DNA of 24,693 bases, from NCBI GenBank assembly GCA_900545815.1, contig URAM01000030.1, forward strand, positions 1 through 24,693, in the 5' to 3' direction. Positions 7,938-16,174 of the stretch are shown here, piece by piece. Numbering within the stretch: position 1 is the first letter of the stretch; each line of letters begins with the position of its first letter. Origin of the DNA: an uncultured Eubacteriales bacterium (lineage in GTDB: Bacteria; Bacillota; Clostridia; Oscillospirales; Oscillospiraceae). Made by a program: the position numbers and the translations under genes. The notes under the pieces are model-generated. The model saw only the letters and a list, made by a program, of their open reading frames with translations. It was not told the DNA's origin and ran no database searches.

Positions 7938-8078
7938 AGGGGAACCCCCCAGGGTGAGGTCGAAAAATTGCTCCTCCTTGTACTCCTACCCGAACCGTCA
8001 CCCCGCCTGTTGACAAGCGGAGCCTACGCTAAAAACCTGCCACTGGCAGGTTTTCTTAACGCTGCGGGGTTTCCCCTT
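7938..8078. repeat. Candidate dispersed intergenic repeat with complementary ends
   Basis: A 141-bp intergenic block is bounded by AGGGGAACCCC (7938) and GGGGTTTCCCCTT (8066), which are complementary apart from one extra T, and contains a central perfect hairpin (8032-8054). Read on the minus strand it passes from GGGGAAACCCC through the hairpin and a purine-rich run to TTTTTCGACCTCACCC. This organisation resembles short non-autonomous palindromic repeats seen between genes of gut Clostridia; that resemblance is from memory. No second copy is present in the window. Confidence 0.4.
8032..8056 (+). terminator. Hairpin terminator after the phosphatidyltransferase
   Basis: Perfect 10-bp arms AAAACCTGCC and GGCAGGTTTT around a 3-nt loop, followed by CTT. 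It works equally well on the minus strand, where the second arm is followed by TTAGC. It lies about 100 bp after the stop codon and inside the repeat block. Confidence 0.65.
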
Positions 8079-8143
8079 CGACATACTTCTACCTATAAAT
8101 GATATGTTCCTACCTATAGAATAAATAAAGAAAGGTGACGACC

Positions 8144-9169
8144 ATGCTCTACTTCAACAGCGACTATCTCGAAGGCGCACATCCTGCCGTCCTTCAGCGG
8201 CTTCTGGACACCAACCTGGAACAGACCGTTGGCTACGGTCAGGATGCCTACTGCGCTCAAGCCAAGGACAAGATTCGCGCCGCCTGCCACTGCCCCAACG
8301 CTCAGGTGGAATTCCTGGTGGGCGGCACCCAGACCAACGCCACCGTCATCCGCAGTCTCCTCCGCCCCTATCAGGGCGTTCTGGCGGCGGAAACGGGGCA
8401 CATTGCCCTCCATGAGGCAGGTGCCATTGAGGCAGGCGGTCACAAGGTGCTGACGGTGCCCCAGCACGAGGGCAAGGTGGCGGCGGCTGACCTGACTGCA
8501 TGGATCGAGAAGTTCTACCGGGACGGGAGCTGGGATCACATGGTGTGCCCGGGGATGGTATATATTTCTCACCCCACCGAGTACGGCACCCTCTACACCA
8601 AAGCGGAGCTGGAGGCCATCCGGGCGGTGTGCGACCGGTATCAGCTCTACCTCTATCTGGACGGCGCCCGCCTGGGCTACGGTCTGGCGGCCCACGGGAC
8701 AGATGTGACCCTGCCTGACCTGGCAGAGCTGTGCGATGTCTTTTACATCGGCGGCACCAAAGTAGGCGCCCTGTTCGGGGAGGCGGTGGTGTTCCCCCAG
8801 GCCGACCTCATCCCCCACTTCTTCACGCAAATTAAGCAGAACGGCGCCCTGTTGGCCAAGGGACGGCTGCTGGGGCTGCAATTTGACGCACTGTTCACCG
8901 ACGGGCTCTATTGGGACATCTCCCGCCACGCCATCGCCATGGCGGAGCAGCTCAAGAACATTCTGCGCCGAAAGGGGTATCGGTTCTATTTAGAGACCCC
9001 CACCAACCAGCAGTTCGTTGTGGTGGAGAACGGGCAGATGGAGGAGCTGGCGCAGAAAGTGTCCTTCGGGTTCTGGGAGGAGCTGGACAAGACGCACACC
9101 GTCATCCGCTTCGCCACCAGCTGGGCCACTCGACCGGAGAGCCTGGCGGAATTGGAGCGGTTGCTGTAA
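8144..9169 (+). CDS. ltaE: Low-specificity L-threonine aldolase, PLP-dependent
   Basis: A 341-residue cytoplasmic PLP enzyme (fold type I, beta-eliminating lyase family) cleaving L-threonine/allo-threonine to glycine and acetaldehyde. Visible family marks are FNSDYLEGAHPAVLQRL at the N-terminus, YGQDAYC, the cofactor-ring stacking His in TGHIALHEAGAIEAGGHKVL, the substrate loop LDGARLGYGL with the PLP-binding Asp/Arg, and the Schiff-base lysine in YIGGTKVGALFGEAVVF. Length is normal. The ATG at 8144 has AAAGGTG 6 nt upstream; a GTG at 8135 overlaps this site. It is monocistronic; a clear promoter is not seen, only weak -10-like AT-rich boxes in the two TACCTATA copies at about 8091-8118. Confidence 0.9.
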   Translation: MLYFNSDYLEGAHPAVLQRLLDTNLEQTVGYGQDAYCAQAKDKIRAACHCPNAQVEFLVGGTQTNATVIRSLLRPYQGVLAAETGHIALHEAGAIEAGGHKVLTVPQHEGKVAAADLTAWIEKFYRDGSWDHMVCPGMVYISHPTEYGTLYTKAELEAIRAVCDRYQLYLYLDGARLGYGLAAHGTDVTLPDLAELCDVFYIGGTKVGALFGEAVVFPQADLIPHFFTQIKQNGALLAKGRLLGLQFDALFTDGLYWDISRHAIAMAEQLKNILRRKGYRFYLETPTNQQFVVVENGQMEELAQKVSFGFWEELDKTHTVIRFATSWATRPESLAELERLL

Positions 9170-9196
9170 CCTTTTTCGGCAGAATGCGGCTTTCCC

Positions 9197-9225
9197 TTGA
9201 CACCTTTCGATTTTTATCTTACAAT
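9197..9225 (+). promoter_or_regulatory. Strong sigma-A promoter of metNI
   Basis: Consensus TTGACA at 9197-9202, exactly 17 bp, TACAAT at 9220-9225. The resulting leader is only about 40 nt, too short for a T-box or SAM riboswitch, so metNI lacks the control seen on metQ. Confidence 0.88.
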
Positions 9226-9272
9226 TTAATATTGTAGCATTGAATGAGAATTTTCCCGAGGGAAGTGATTTT

Positions 9273-10277
9273 ATGATCGAATTAAAACACATCACCAAGG
9301 TCTTCCCCACTGCCGATGGGGAGCTGACCGCACTGAATGATGTGAACATCACCATCCACGATGGTGATGTCTACGGCATCGTGGGCATGAGCGGCGCGGG
9401 TAAGTCCACCCTGGTGCGCTGCATCAACCTGCTGGAGCGTCCCACCTCCGGTCAGGTGGTCATTGACGGCAAGGACTTGTGCGTTATGCCCGCCAAGGAA
9501 CTCATCCAGCAGCGCCGTTCCATCAGCATGATCTTTCAGCAGTTCAACCTGCTCATGCAGCGGACTTGTCTGAAAAATATCTGTTTTCCCATGGAGATCG
9601 CCGGCGTGAAGGCCGCCGATGCCCAGAAGAAGGCCAAGGAGCTGTTGGAGATCGTCGGCCTGCCCGACAAGGCGGACGCCTACCCTGCCCAGCTCTCTGG
9701 CGGACAGAAGCAGCGCATCGCCATCGCCCGTGCCCTGGCCTCTGACCCGAAGATTTTGCTCTGCGACGAGGCTACCTCTGCCCTGGATCCCAAGACCACC
9801 CAGGACATCCTAAAGCTGGTCAAGGACATCAACCAGCGCCTGGGCATCACCGTGGTGGTCATCACCCATGAGATGGCGGTGGTGGAAGAAATCTGTACCC
9901 ACGTTGCCATCCTAGATCACGGCGTGCTGCAAGAGTCGGGCACGGTGGAGGACATCTTCTCCAACCCCCAGACCGAGGCCGGTCGCCGGCTGGTGTACCC
10001 CAACGGGGTGGTCATCGACCAGCTGCCTGCCGCCAACGTCATCCGCATTGCTTTTAATGGCGGTTCCTCCTACGAACCGCTCATCGCATCCCTGGCCATC
10101 GACTGCGGCGTGAAGGTGAACATCCTGGGTGCCGACACCCGGAACATCGACGGCAAGGCTTTTGGCACCATGCTGCTGGGTCTGCCCACCGACCCGGAGG
10201 AGGCGGCCAAGGCTATGGCATACATCAAGAGCCAGCCCAACGTGACTATGGAGGAGGTTCGTGACTATCATGGATGA
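9273..10277 (+). CDS. metN: Methionine ABC transporter ATP-binding protein MetN
   Basis: A 334-residue ATPase energising D/L-methionine import with MetI and MetQ. Walker A is GMSGAGKST, the Q-loop region is SMIFQQFNLL, the ABC signature is LSGGQKQRIAIARAL, Walker B is ILLCDEATSALD and the switch His is in VVVITHEMAVVEE. After residue about 245 there is a C-terminal NIL domain (VIRIAFNGGSSYEPLIASL ... VKVNILGADTRNIDGKAFGTMLLGL) that binds methionine and inhibits transport in characterised MetN proteins. The ATG at 9273 has GAGGGAAG upstream; the open frame from 9240 starts inside the promoter region. Its end overlaps metI by 8 bases. Confidence 0.95.
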   Translation: MIELKHITKVFPTADGELTALNDVNITIHDGDVYGIVGMSGAGKSTLVRCINLLERPTSGQVVIDGKDLCVMPAKELIQQRRSISMIFQQFNLLMQRTCLKNICFPMEIAGVKAADAQKKAKELLEIVGLPDKADAYPAQLSGGQKQRIAIARALASDPKILLCDEATSALDPKTTQDILKLVKDINQRLGITVVVITHEMAVVEEICTHVAILDHGVLQESGTVEDIFSNPQTEAGRRLVYPNGVVIDQLPAANVIRIAFNGGSSYEPLIASLAIDCGVKVNILGADTRNIDGKAFGTMLLGLPTDPEEAAKAMAYIKSQPNVTMEEVRDYHG

Positions 10278-11037
10278 ATTTTTCGGCACATTCTTCGGTT
10301 CCACCGTGGTCAGCCAGCAGCTGGCCTATCTGGAAGCCAGCCTGCTCAAGGACATCTGGGAGACCTTCTACTCCACCGTCCTGTCCACCTTCTTCGCCTA
10401 CGTCATCGGTCTGCCTCTGGGCATCATCCTGGTCACCGGTGAGCCGGACGGCGTCCGCCCCCTGCCCCGTGCCCTCATGCGGGTCATCAACGTCATCGTC
10501 AACCTGCTCCGCTCCGTGCCCTTCCTGATTTTGATGGTGCTGGTCATCCCCCTCTCCCGTGTCATCATCGGCACCAGCGTGGGTACCGTGGCATCCATCA
10601 TCCCCTTGGTGGTGGCCGCCTTCCCCTTTGTGGCACGTCTGGTGGAGGCTTCCCTGCGGGAGTCTGACCACGGCATTTTGGAGGCAGCACAGGCCATGGG
10701 CTGCACCCCCATGCAGATCACCTTCAAAGTGATGCTGCCGGAAGCACTGCCCTCCCTCATCAACGGCTTCACCACCGCATTCATCACCATCCTGGGCTAC
10801 GGCGCTATGTCCGCAGCCATCGGCGGCGGCGGCCTGGGCAGCTTGGCCATCAACAACGGCTATCAGCGCCGGATGTACCTGGTGCTGTATGTGTCCGTCA
10901 TCCTGCTGGTCATCATGGTGCAGATCTTCCAGTCCCTGGGCACCCACACCGCCAACCGGCTCGATCGCCGCAACACCAAGGCTCGGAAACGGGGCAAGCG
11001 TGGCGCCGGTCAGGCAAAAGCCAACGACGAAACCTGA
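10270..11037 (+). CDS. metI: Methionine ABC transporter permease MetI
   Basis: A 255-residue inner-membrane permease with about five to six hydrophobic segments and the EAA coupling loop (EAAQAMGCTPMQITFKVMLPEA). The product is longer than the usual 215-220 residues because of a basic C-terminal tail (DRRNTKARKRGKRGAG). The ATG at 10270 overlaps the metN stop; an in-frame GTG at 10261 is also possible, since GAGGAGG ends 3 nt before the GTG and 12 nt before the ATG. metI is cotranscribed with metN and ends at a terminator 7 bp past the stop. Confidence 0.93.
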   Translation: MDEFFGTFFGSTVVSQQLAYLEASLLKDIWETFYSTVLSTFFAYVIGLPLGIILVTGEPDGVRPLPRALMRVINVIVNLLRSVPFLILMVLVIPLSRVIIGTSVGTVASIIPLVVAAFPFVARLVEASLRESDHGILEAAQAMGCTPMQITFKVMLPEALPSLINGFTTAFITILGYGAMSAAIGGGGLGSLAINNGYQRRMYLVLYVSVILLVIMVQIFQSLGTHTANRLDRRNTKARKRGKRGAGQAKANDET

Positions 11038-11044
11038 TTTTTGT

Positions 11045-11083
11045 AAAGAGTGGACAAGGTTCGCCCCTTGCCCACTCTTTTTC
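11045..11083 (+). terminator. Intrinsic terminator after metI
   Basis: Arms AAAGAGTGG-AAGG and CCTT-CCCACTCTTT with small internal bulges, followed by T5. It separates metNI from the metQ transcription unit. Confidence 0.88.
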
Positions 11084-11099
11084 TGGGCAAAAGCTCCCA

Positions 11100-11128
11100 T
11101 TGACACCGGTGGCATTCTGTGGTAAATT
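11100..11128 (+). promoter_or_regulatory. Sigma-A promoter of the T-box/metQ unit
   Basis: TTGACA at 11100-11105, 17 bp, TAAATT at 11123-11128, immediately before the T-box leader. It shows that metQ is transcribed separately from metNI. Confidence 0.82.
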
Positions 11129-11157
11129 TAATGCCAACGAATCCAAAATAATGATTC

Positions 11158-11428
11158 AAAGGCAATGAAGAGAAGAGTACGCGCGGAAGTACGGTACAGA
11201 GAGCCTGGGCAGCTGGAAACAGGCACGGAGCGCCACGCAGAACATGGTCTTGGAGCCGCGCGACTGAGGGTCAAACTTAGGCCGCGCCGGGTGCGCCCGT
11301 CAACGCGCAGGAGTATCGGACGCTTTGTCCCGCACTCTCTGAGGTCGGAGCTGTGAGGTTTCGGCGAACCAAGGTGGTACCACGAAATCCCATTTCGTCC
11401 TTGACAGGTTGTCGAGGGCGTTTTTTAT
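11158..11428 (+). promoter_or_regulatory. T-box leader, methionine-specific (AUG specifier), controlling metQ
   Basis: A full T-box antitermination leader that senses uncharged tRNA. Stem I shows the AGTA loop-E half (about 11176), the AGAGAG bulge with the distal GCAGCTGGAAACAGG segment (about 11199-11223), and GAAC directly before ATG at 11244-11246, the expected specifier position for tRNA-Met. The T-box bulge sequence AACCAAGGTGGTACCACG lies at 11367-11384. The terminator (CGTCCTTGAC, loop, GTCGAGGGCG, T6) occupies 11396-11427. The antiterminator would pair the T-box region with the 5' terminator arm. Placing a Met T-box in front of only the binding-protein gene is unusual enough to note. 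Confidence 0.93.
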
Positions 11429-11528
11429 TGCCCTGGTCTACGTTTCCATTTGTTTGGTTCCGCCCTAGGCGGTTCATATAGCATTGTCATTCCATGCAAA
11501 CTATTTTACTGAAAAGGAGAAAATGAAA

Positions 11529-12401
11529 ATGAAAAAAAGACTGTTCGCTCTGGCACTGTCCGTCGTGACCTGCCTGTCTCTGGCCGCTTGTGGCGGTGGC
11601 TCCAAGGCTCCCGCTGCCAGCTCCACCTCCGCTGATGCCGCTGCCAGCGCAGCCACCAGCACCCCTGCTTCCGGCACCACCCTGAAGGTGGGCGCTACCC
11701 CCGCTCCCCACGCTGAGATCCTGGAACAGGTCAAGCCCATCCTGGCTAAGGAAGGCATCACCCTGGACATCGTGGAATACAACGACTACAACACCCCCAA
11801 TGACGCAGTGGAAGACGGCTCCCTGGACGCCAACTACTTCCAGCACATCACCTACATGAACAACTACAACAAGGACAACGGCACCCATCTGGCCAGCGTG
11901 GCAGAAGTCCACTACGAACCCTTCGGCCTCTACGCTGGCAAGACCGCTTCCATCGCTGACCTGCCCGACGGCGCTCAGATTGCTGTCCCCAACGACGCCA
12001 CCAACGAAGCCCGCGCTCTGCTGCTGCTCCAGCAGGAAGGTCTGATCAAGCTGGCTGACGGTGTGGGCATCAACGCCACCAAGCTGGACATCAAGGAAAA
12101 CAAGAAGAACCTGGAAATCCTGGAGCTGGAAGCCGCTCAGATCCCCACCCGTCTGAAGGACGTTGACCTGGCTGTCATCAACGGCAACTATGCCATCGAT
12201 GCTGGTCTGAAGGTCGCTGACGCTCTGGCCGTGGAATCCAAAGACGGCGATGCTGCTACCGCTTATGTGAACGTGGTCGCTGTCAAGGAAGGAAACGAGA
12301 AGAACGAAGCCATCCAGGCACTGGTCAAGGCTCTGAAGTCCGACACCATCCGTGATTACATCAACAACACCTATGGCGGTGCTGTGGTGCCCGTATTCTA
12401 A
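11529..12401 (+). CDS. metQ: Methionine-binding lipoprotein MetQ
   Basis: A 290-residue NlpA-family solute-binding lipoprotein that delivers methionine to MetNI. It starts with a lipoprotein signal peptide (MKKRLFALALSVVTCLSLAAC, lipobox LAAC), then a Ser/Ala/Thr-rich linker and the NlpA fold (LKVGATPAPHAEILEQVKPIL, DYNTPNDAVEDGSLDANYFQHITYM, PNDATNEARALLLL, VINGNYAIDAGL). The ATG at 11529 is 9 nt from GGAG; the ATG at 11523 is only 3 nt away. Expression depends on the T-box leader just upstream. It ends at a strong terminator. Confidence 0.95.
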   Translation: MKKRLFALALSVVTCLSLAACGGGSKAPAASSTSADAAASAATSTPASGTTLKVGATPAPHAEILEQVKPILAKEGITLDIVEYNDYNTPNDAVEDGSLDANYFQHITYMNNYNKDNGTHLASVAEVHYEPFGLYAGKTASIADLPDGAQIAVPNDATNEARALLLLQQEGLIKLADGVGINATKLDIKENKKNLEILELEAAQIPTRLKDVDLAVINGNYAIDAGLKVADALAVESKDGDAATAYVNVVAVKEGNEKNEAIQALVKALKSDTIRDYINNTYGGAVVPVF

Positions 12402-12420
12402 GAGCATCTAACTCTATATA

Positions 12421-12456
12421 AAAAATCCTCCGTATCTTCATACGGAGGATTTTTTA
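12421..12456 (+). terminator. Intrinsic terminator after metQ
   Basis: Perfect 15-bp arms (AAAAATCCTCCGTAT / ATACGGAGGATTTTT) around a 4-nt loop with a T6 tail; strong and bidirectional. Confidence 0.93.
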
Positions 12457-12542
12457 TGCCTTCCTGCCTCGTTCTCGGCATCAGCAGGAACCCTCGTCCC
12501 CCATGCCCTGAGAAGTCCGACCGGAACGGGAACGCTGCTGCA

Positions 12543-12588
12543 CAAAAAAGAACGCTGCAACGCGCCACAAAAGCGTGCTACAGCGTTC
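12543..12588 (-). terminator. Intrinsic terminator of the liv operon
   Basis: On the minus strand GAACGCTG (12588-12581) pairs with CAGCGTTC (12557-12550) around an imperfect inner stem and is followed by T6. It lies about 36 bp after the livF stop. Confidence 0.8.
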
Positions 12589-12623
12589 TTCGTTGGCTGT
12601 ACGGGAAAAATCCCCCCTGCGCT

Positions 12624-13331
12624 TTAACCGCCCAGATAAGCCTTCTTGATGGCCGGGGAGTCCAGCAGCTCTGCGCCGGTACCGGAGGCGACGATCTTGC
12701 CCGTCTCCATGACGTAGCCCCGATCGGCCACGGACAGGGCGGCCTGGGCGTTCTGTTCCACCAGCAGGATAGTGGTGCCAGCCTCGTGGAGGTGCTTGAT
12801 GATCTCAAAGATCTCCTCCACCAGGATGGGCGCCAGACCCATGGACGGCTCGTCCAGCATAATGACCTTGGGCTTGCTCATGAGGGCACGACCCATGGCC
12901 AGCATCTGCTGTTCGCCGCCGGACAGGGTGCCTGCCACCTGCTTGGAACGTTCCTTCAGGCGGGGGAAGTAGTCGTAGACCATATCCAGCTCCGGCTTGA
13001 TGTTGTTCTTGCGGATGTACGCACCCATATCCAGGTTCTCCTGGACGGTCATCTGTAAAAAGATGCGCCGTCCTTCCGGAACCAGTGCCAGACCCTTGGA
13101 CAGGGTCTTGTGGGGGGGCAGCTTGCCCAGATCCTCGCCCATGAACTGGATGGAGCCCGTCCGGCTGCGGAGCAGGCCGGAGATGGTGTTCAGGGTGGTG
13201 GATTTGCCTGCGCCGTTGGCACCGATCAGGGTGACGATCTCGCCGGCGTTGACTTCAAAGGAAATACCCTTGATGGCATGGATGCTGCCATAGTAGACGT
13301 TGATGTTATCAACCGTTAAAATCGCTCCCAT
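12624..13331 (-). CDS. livF: Branched-chain amino acid ABC transporter ATPase LivF
   Basis: A 235-residue ABC ATPase, last gene of the operon. Walker A is GANGAGKST, signature LSGGEQQMLAMGRAL, Walker B VIMLDEPSMGLAP, H-loop-type segment TILLVEQNAQ, where the usual switch His is replaced by Gln as is characteristic of LivF. ILTVDNINVYYGSIHAIKGISFEV is the canonical LivF start. I chose the ATG at 13331, 7 nt from AAGGAGG and 2 bp after the livG stop; the GTG at 13337 overlaps that site. It pairs with LivG to power the LivH/LivM channel. Confidence 0.93.
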   Translation of the reverse strand: MGAILTVDNINVYYGSIHAIKGISFEVNAGEIVTLIGANGAGKSTTLNTISGLLRSRTGSIQFMGEDLGKLPPHKTLSKGLALVPEGRRIFLQMTVQENLDMGAYIRKNNIKPELDMVYDYFPRLKERSKQVAGTLSGGEQQMLAMGRALMSKPKVIMLDEPSMGLAPILVEEIFEIIKHLHEAGTTILLVEQNAQAALSVADRGYVMETGKIVASGTGAELLDSPAIKKAYLGG

Positions 13332-13333
13332 CG

Positions 13334-14170
13334 TCACGCCTCCTTTTTCTTGCCCAGATAGGCTTCAATGACCGCAGGGTTGGCCTGGATCTCTTTGGGG
13401 GTGCCCTTGGCGATGACCTTGCCGAAGTTCAGCACACAGATGCCTTCGCAGATGTTCATGACCAAGTTCATATCATGCTCGATGAGCATGACTGCGATCT
13501 GGAAGGTGTCACGAATCTTTCTGATATTCTCCATCAGCTCGGAGGTTTCAGACGGGTTCATGCCAGCGGCCGGTTCGTCCAGCAGCAACAGACGGGGCTG
13601 GGTGGCCAAGGCTCGAACGATCTCCAGACGGCGCTGTGCGCCATAGGGCAGCGAGCCGGCCTTGACGTTGGCCTCGTTCTCCATGTTGAAGATGGACAAT
13701 AGTTCCAGAGCCTTCTCGTGAGCTTCCTTCTCCTCCCGCCAGTAGCTGGGCAGGCGAAAGAGACTGCTGATCATATTGTAGTGCATCTGGTTGTTCATCG
13801 CCACCTTGACGTTCTCCTCCACGGTCAGGTTGGAGAACAGGCGGATGTTCTGGAAGGTACGGGCGATGCCAGAACGGTTGACGTGAGCGGTATCCATGTT
13901 CTGGATGTCCTGGCCGTTGAGCAGGATGGAACCGGTGGTGGGCTGGTAGACTTTGGTGAGCAGGTTGAAGATGGTGGTCTTGCCTGCGCCGTTGGGGCCG
14001 ATGAGGCCGGCGATCTCGGTCTGACCGATGCCCAGGTTGAAGTCCTCCACTGCCTTCAGGCCGCCGAAGGTGATGCCCAGGTTGATACATTCCAGCACGG
14101 GGGGTTTATCTACGTCACGTTCCGGAACGATGTTCTTGGAAGGGACGGGAACCATTTTCGGTGTCGTCAT
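13334..14170 (-). CDS. livG: Branched-chain amino acid ABC transporter ATPase LivG
   Basis: A 278-residue ABC ATPase: Walker A GPNGAGKTT, LivG insert RTFQNIRLFSNLTVEENVKVAM, signature LPYGAQRRLEIVRALA, Walker B LLLLDEPAAGMNP, switch His in VMLIEHDMNLVM. About 25 residues precede the ABC core (MTTPKMVPVPSKNIVPERDV), longer than in typical LivG. AAAGGAGGG lies 8 nt before the ATG, which follows the livM stop by one base. Translation is likely coupled along the operon. Confidence 0.93.
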   Translation of the reverse strand: MTTPKMVPVPSKNIVPERDVDKPPVLECINLGITFGGLKAVEDFNLGIGQTEIAGLIGPNGAGKTTIFNLLTKVYQPTTGSILLNGQDIQNMDTAHVNRSGIARTFQNIRLFSNLTVEENVKVAMNNQMHYNMISSLFRLPSYWREEKEAHEKALELLSIFNMENEANVKAGSLPYGAQRRLEIVRALATQPRLLLLDEPAAGMNPSETSELMENIRKIRDTFQIAVMLIEHDMNLVMNICEGICVLNFGKVIAKGTPKEIQANPAVIEAYLGKKKEA

Positions 14171-14171
14171 C

Positions 14172-15230
14172 TCAAACGCCCTCCTTTTCTTTCGTATCTT
14201 TATGGGTGATCTTGTTCTTCAGGTTCTCCAGGAAGCCCTTGATGGTGGGATTGTTGGTGGCCAGCATCATGACGATCAGGAGGATGGCGTAGACCAGCAT
14301 CCGGTAATCAGAGTATTCACGGAGTGCTTCAGGCAGGATGGTCAGAACGGCGGCGGCGATGATGGAGCCGAGCATATTGCCCTGGCCGCCCAGGACGACG
14401 AAGACCAGGATGAGGATGGAGGTGTTGAAGTCGAACTTATTGGCCACGATGGTGGAGTAGTTCATGGCAAAGAGGGGGCCTGCTGCACCAGCCATAGCGG
14501 CAGAAATGACAAAGGCAGTCATCTTATGCGCAGTGATGTTCACGCCCACGCTCTCTGCGGCGATGCGGTTGTCCCGAATGGCCATGATGGTGCGGCCGGT
14601 GCGGCTGTTGATGAGGTGGAAGACCACGAGGAGGGTAATCATGATCATGATGAACCCGGCGGTAAAGGTAGAGATCTTCTGAATGCCGCCGATGCCCATG
14701 GGGCCGTTGATGAGCATTTTGCCGTCCTCGGCCAGGTTGGTCTTATCGCTGAGCAGGCTGGCGTGGAGTCCCTCGCTGTCCATACCCAGGTAGAGGTTGT
14801 TAAAAATGCTCTTGATAATCTCGCCAAAGGCCAAGGTGACGATGGCCAGATAGTCACCCTGCAAACGCAGGACAGGGATGCCAATGAGGAATCCAGCCAG
14901 GGCGCCGAAAAGGGTGGCAACGACCACGGCAATGAGCAGGCGGAGACCGCCGCTGGGGACAACGTCCTGAAGCATGATGGCCACGGTAGTGCCGGTGAAG
15001 GCACCCACGCTCATGAAGCCAGCGTGACCCAGGGACAGCTCACCCAGGACACCGACGGTCAGGTTCAGGGAGATGGCCATGATGACGTAGGCACAGATGG
15101 GCACCAGCATCCCCCTCAGAGTGGCGGGGATGGCTCCCATGAAGATCTGGATGATGACGAAGGCCACGATGACCAGGCCGTAGGTCAGATAGTTTTGGCG
15201 GGTGGTTTTGTTCATATTCAGCTTTTTCAT
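14172..15230 (-). CDS. livM: Branched-chain amino acid ABC transporter permease LivM
   Basis: A 352-residue inner-membrane permease with about 9-10 hydrophobic segments and LivM-type motifs (NLTVGVLGELSLGHAGFMSVGAFTG, GIPVLRLQGDYLAIVTLAFGEI, SRTGRTIMAIRDNRIAAESVG, VFVVLGGQGNMLGSIIAAAVLTILPE). The ATG at 15230 has GAGGTGG 5 nt upstream; a GTG at 15254 would overlap livH and lacks a site of its own. livH ends 10 bp upstream. Confidence 0.93.
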   Translation of the reverse strand: MKKLNMNKTTRQNYLTYGLVIVAFVIIQIFMGAIPATLRGMLVPICAYVIMAISLNLTVGVLGELSLGHAGFMSVGAFTGTTVAIMLQDVVPSGGLRLLIAVVVATLFGALAGFLIGIPVLRLQGDYLAIVTLAFGEIIKSIFNNLYLGMDSEGLHASLLSDKTNLAEDGKMLINGPMGIGGIQKISTFTAGFIMIMITLLVVFHLINSRTGRTIMAIRDNRIAAESVGVNITAHKMTAFVISAAMAGAAGPLFAMNYSTIVANKFDFNTSILILVFVVLGGQGNMLGSIIAAAVLTILPEALREYSDYRMLVYAILLIVMMLATNNPTIKGFLENLKNKITHKDTKEKEGV

Positions 15231-15240
15231 CTTTTCCACC

Positions 15241-16122
15241 TCACACTTTCTCACGGATCTCTTTGCCCAGCAGACCAGCCGGCTTGAACAGCAGAACGAT
15301 GATCAGGACGACGAACATGACAGCGTCCGAAAGCTGGGTGGAGATGTAGGCTTTGGCGAAGATCTCGATGATGCCCATGAGCAGGCCGCCCAGCAGAGCG
15401 CCGGGGATGGAACCGATGCCGCCGAAAACGGCTGCGGTGAAGGCTTTGATGCCAGGCATGGAGCCGGTGGTGGGCACCAGGGTGGGATAGGCGGAGCAGA
15501 GCAGGACGCCTGCCACAGCTGCCAGACCAGAGCCGATGGCAAAGGTGGTGGAGATGGTGGCGTTGACGTTGATGCCCATGAGCTGAGCGGCGCCCTTGTC
15601 CTCGGAGCAGGCGCGCATGGCCTTGCCCATCTTGGTCTTACTGGTGAAGAAGGTCAGACCCAGCATGATGACAATGCAGATGACGATGGCGATACCGGTG
15701 ACATAGGGGATGGCCAGTGCACCGCCAAAGAGACTCAATCTGCCCTTGCCGAAGATGGAGGGGAATACCTTGGGGTTGGGGGACCAGAGCAGCAGGGCTG
15801 CGTTCTGGAGGAAGTAGCTGACGCCGATGGCAGTGATGAGCACGGCCAGAGAGGGGGCGGAGCGGAGGGGTTTATAGGCCAGGCGCTCAATGAGCATACC
15901 CAGGAGGGTACAGACAAGCATGGCCAACAGGATGCCCACCAGAGGCGGCAGATTGAAGCTGGAGATGGCATAGAAGCATACATACGCACCGACCATGATG
16001 ACGTCACCATGGGCGAAGTTCAGCATCTTGGCGATGCCGTACACCATGGTGTAGCCCAGTGCGATGATGGCATAGATGCTGCCCAAGCTGATCCCGTTGA
16101 TCAGGAAATTGAGAAATGTCAT
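15241..16122 (-). CDS. livH: Branched-chain amino acid ABC transporter permease LivH
   Basis: A 293-residue inner-membrane permease beginning with the LivH signature FLINGISLGSIYAIIALGYTMVYGIAKMLNFAHGD (split over the first 41 residues), followed by the coupling region MRACSEDKGAAQLMGINVN and GIKAFTAAVFGGIGSIPGALLGG. Length is normal. AAGGAG lies 10 nt before the ATG. It is separated from livJ by 231 bp of structured, non-coding sequence, in contrast to the tight spacing of the remaining genes. Confidence 0.93.
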   Translation of the reverse strand: MTFLNFLINGISLGSIYAIIALGYTMVYGIAKMLNFAHGDVIMVGAYVCFYAISSFNLPPLVGILLAMLVCTLLGMLIERLAYKPLRSAPSLAVLITAIGVSYFLQNAALLLWSPNPKVFPSIFGKGRLSLFGGALAIPYVTGIAIVICIVIMLGLTFFTSKTKMGKAMRACSEDKGAAQLMGINVNATISTTFAIGSGLAAVAGVLLCSAYPTLVPTTGSMPGIKAFTAAVFGGIGSIPGALLGGLLMGIIEIFAKAYISTQLSDAVMFVVLIIVLLFKPAGLLGKEIREKV

Positions 16123-16174
16123 CGCAGTTTAACTCCTTACATATTCTATCTTTACTTACTCTCACAAATCATTT

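Noticed and set aside
8010..8038. TTGACA in the intergenic repeat as a promoter for the threonine aldolase gene
   Set aside because: No -10 box lies at 16-18 bp; the position falls in the central hairpin.
7930..8130. Riboswitch upstream of the threonine aldolase gene
   Set aside because: The paired segments are not nested as a leader fold and match a palindrome-ended repeat better; no glycine, SAM or T-box signature is present.
11165..11356. Short ORF in the metI-metQ gap
   Set aside because: It lies wholly in the T-box leader, whose structural motifs explain the sequence.
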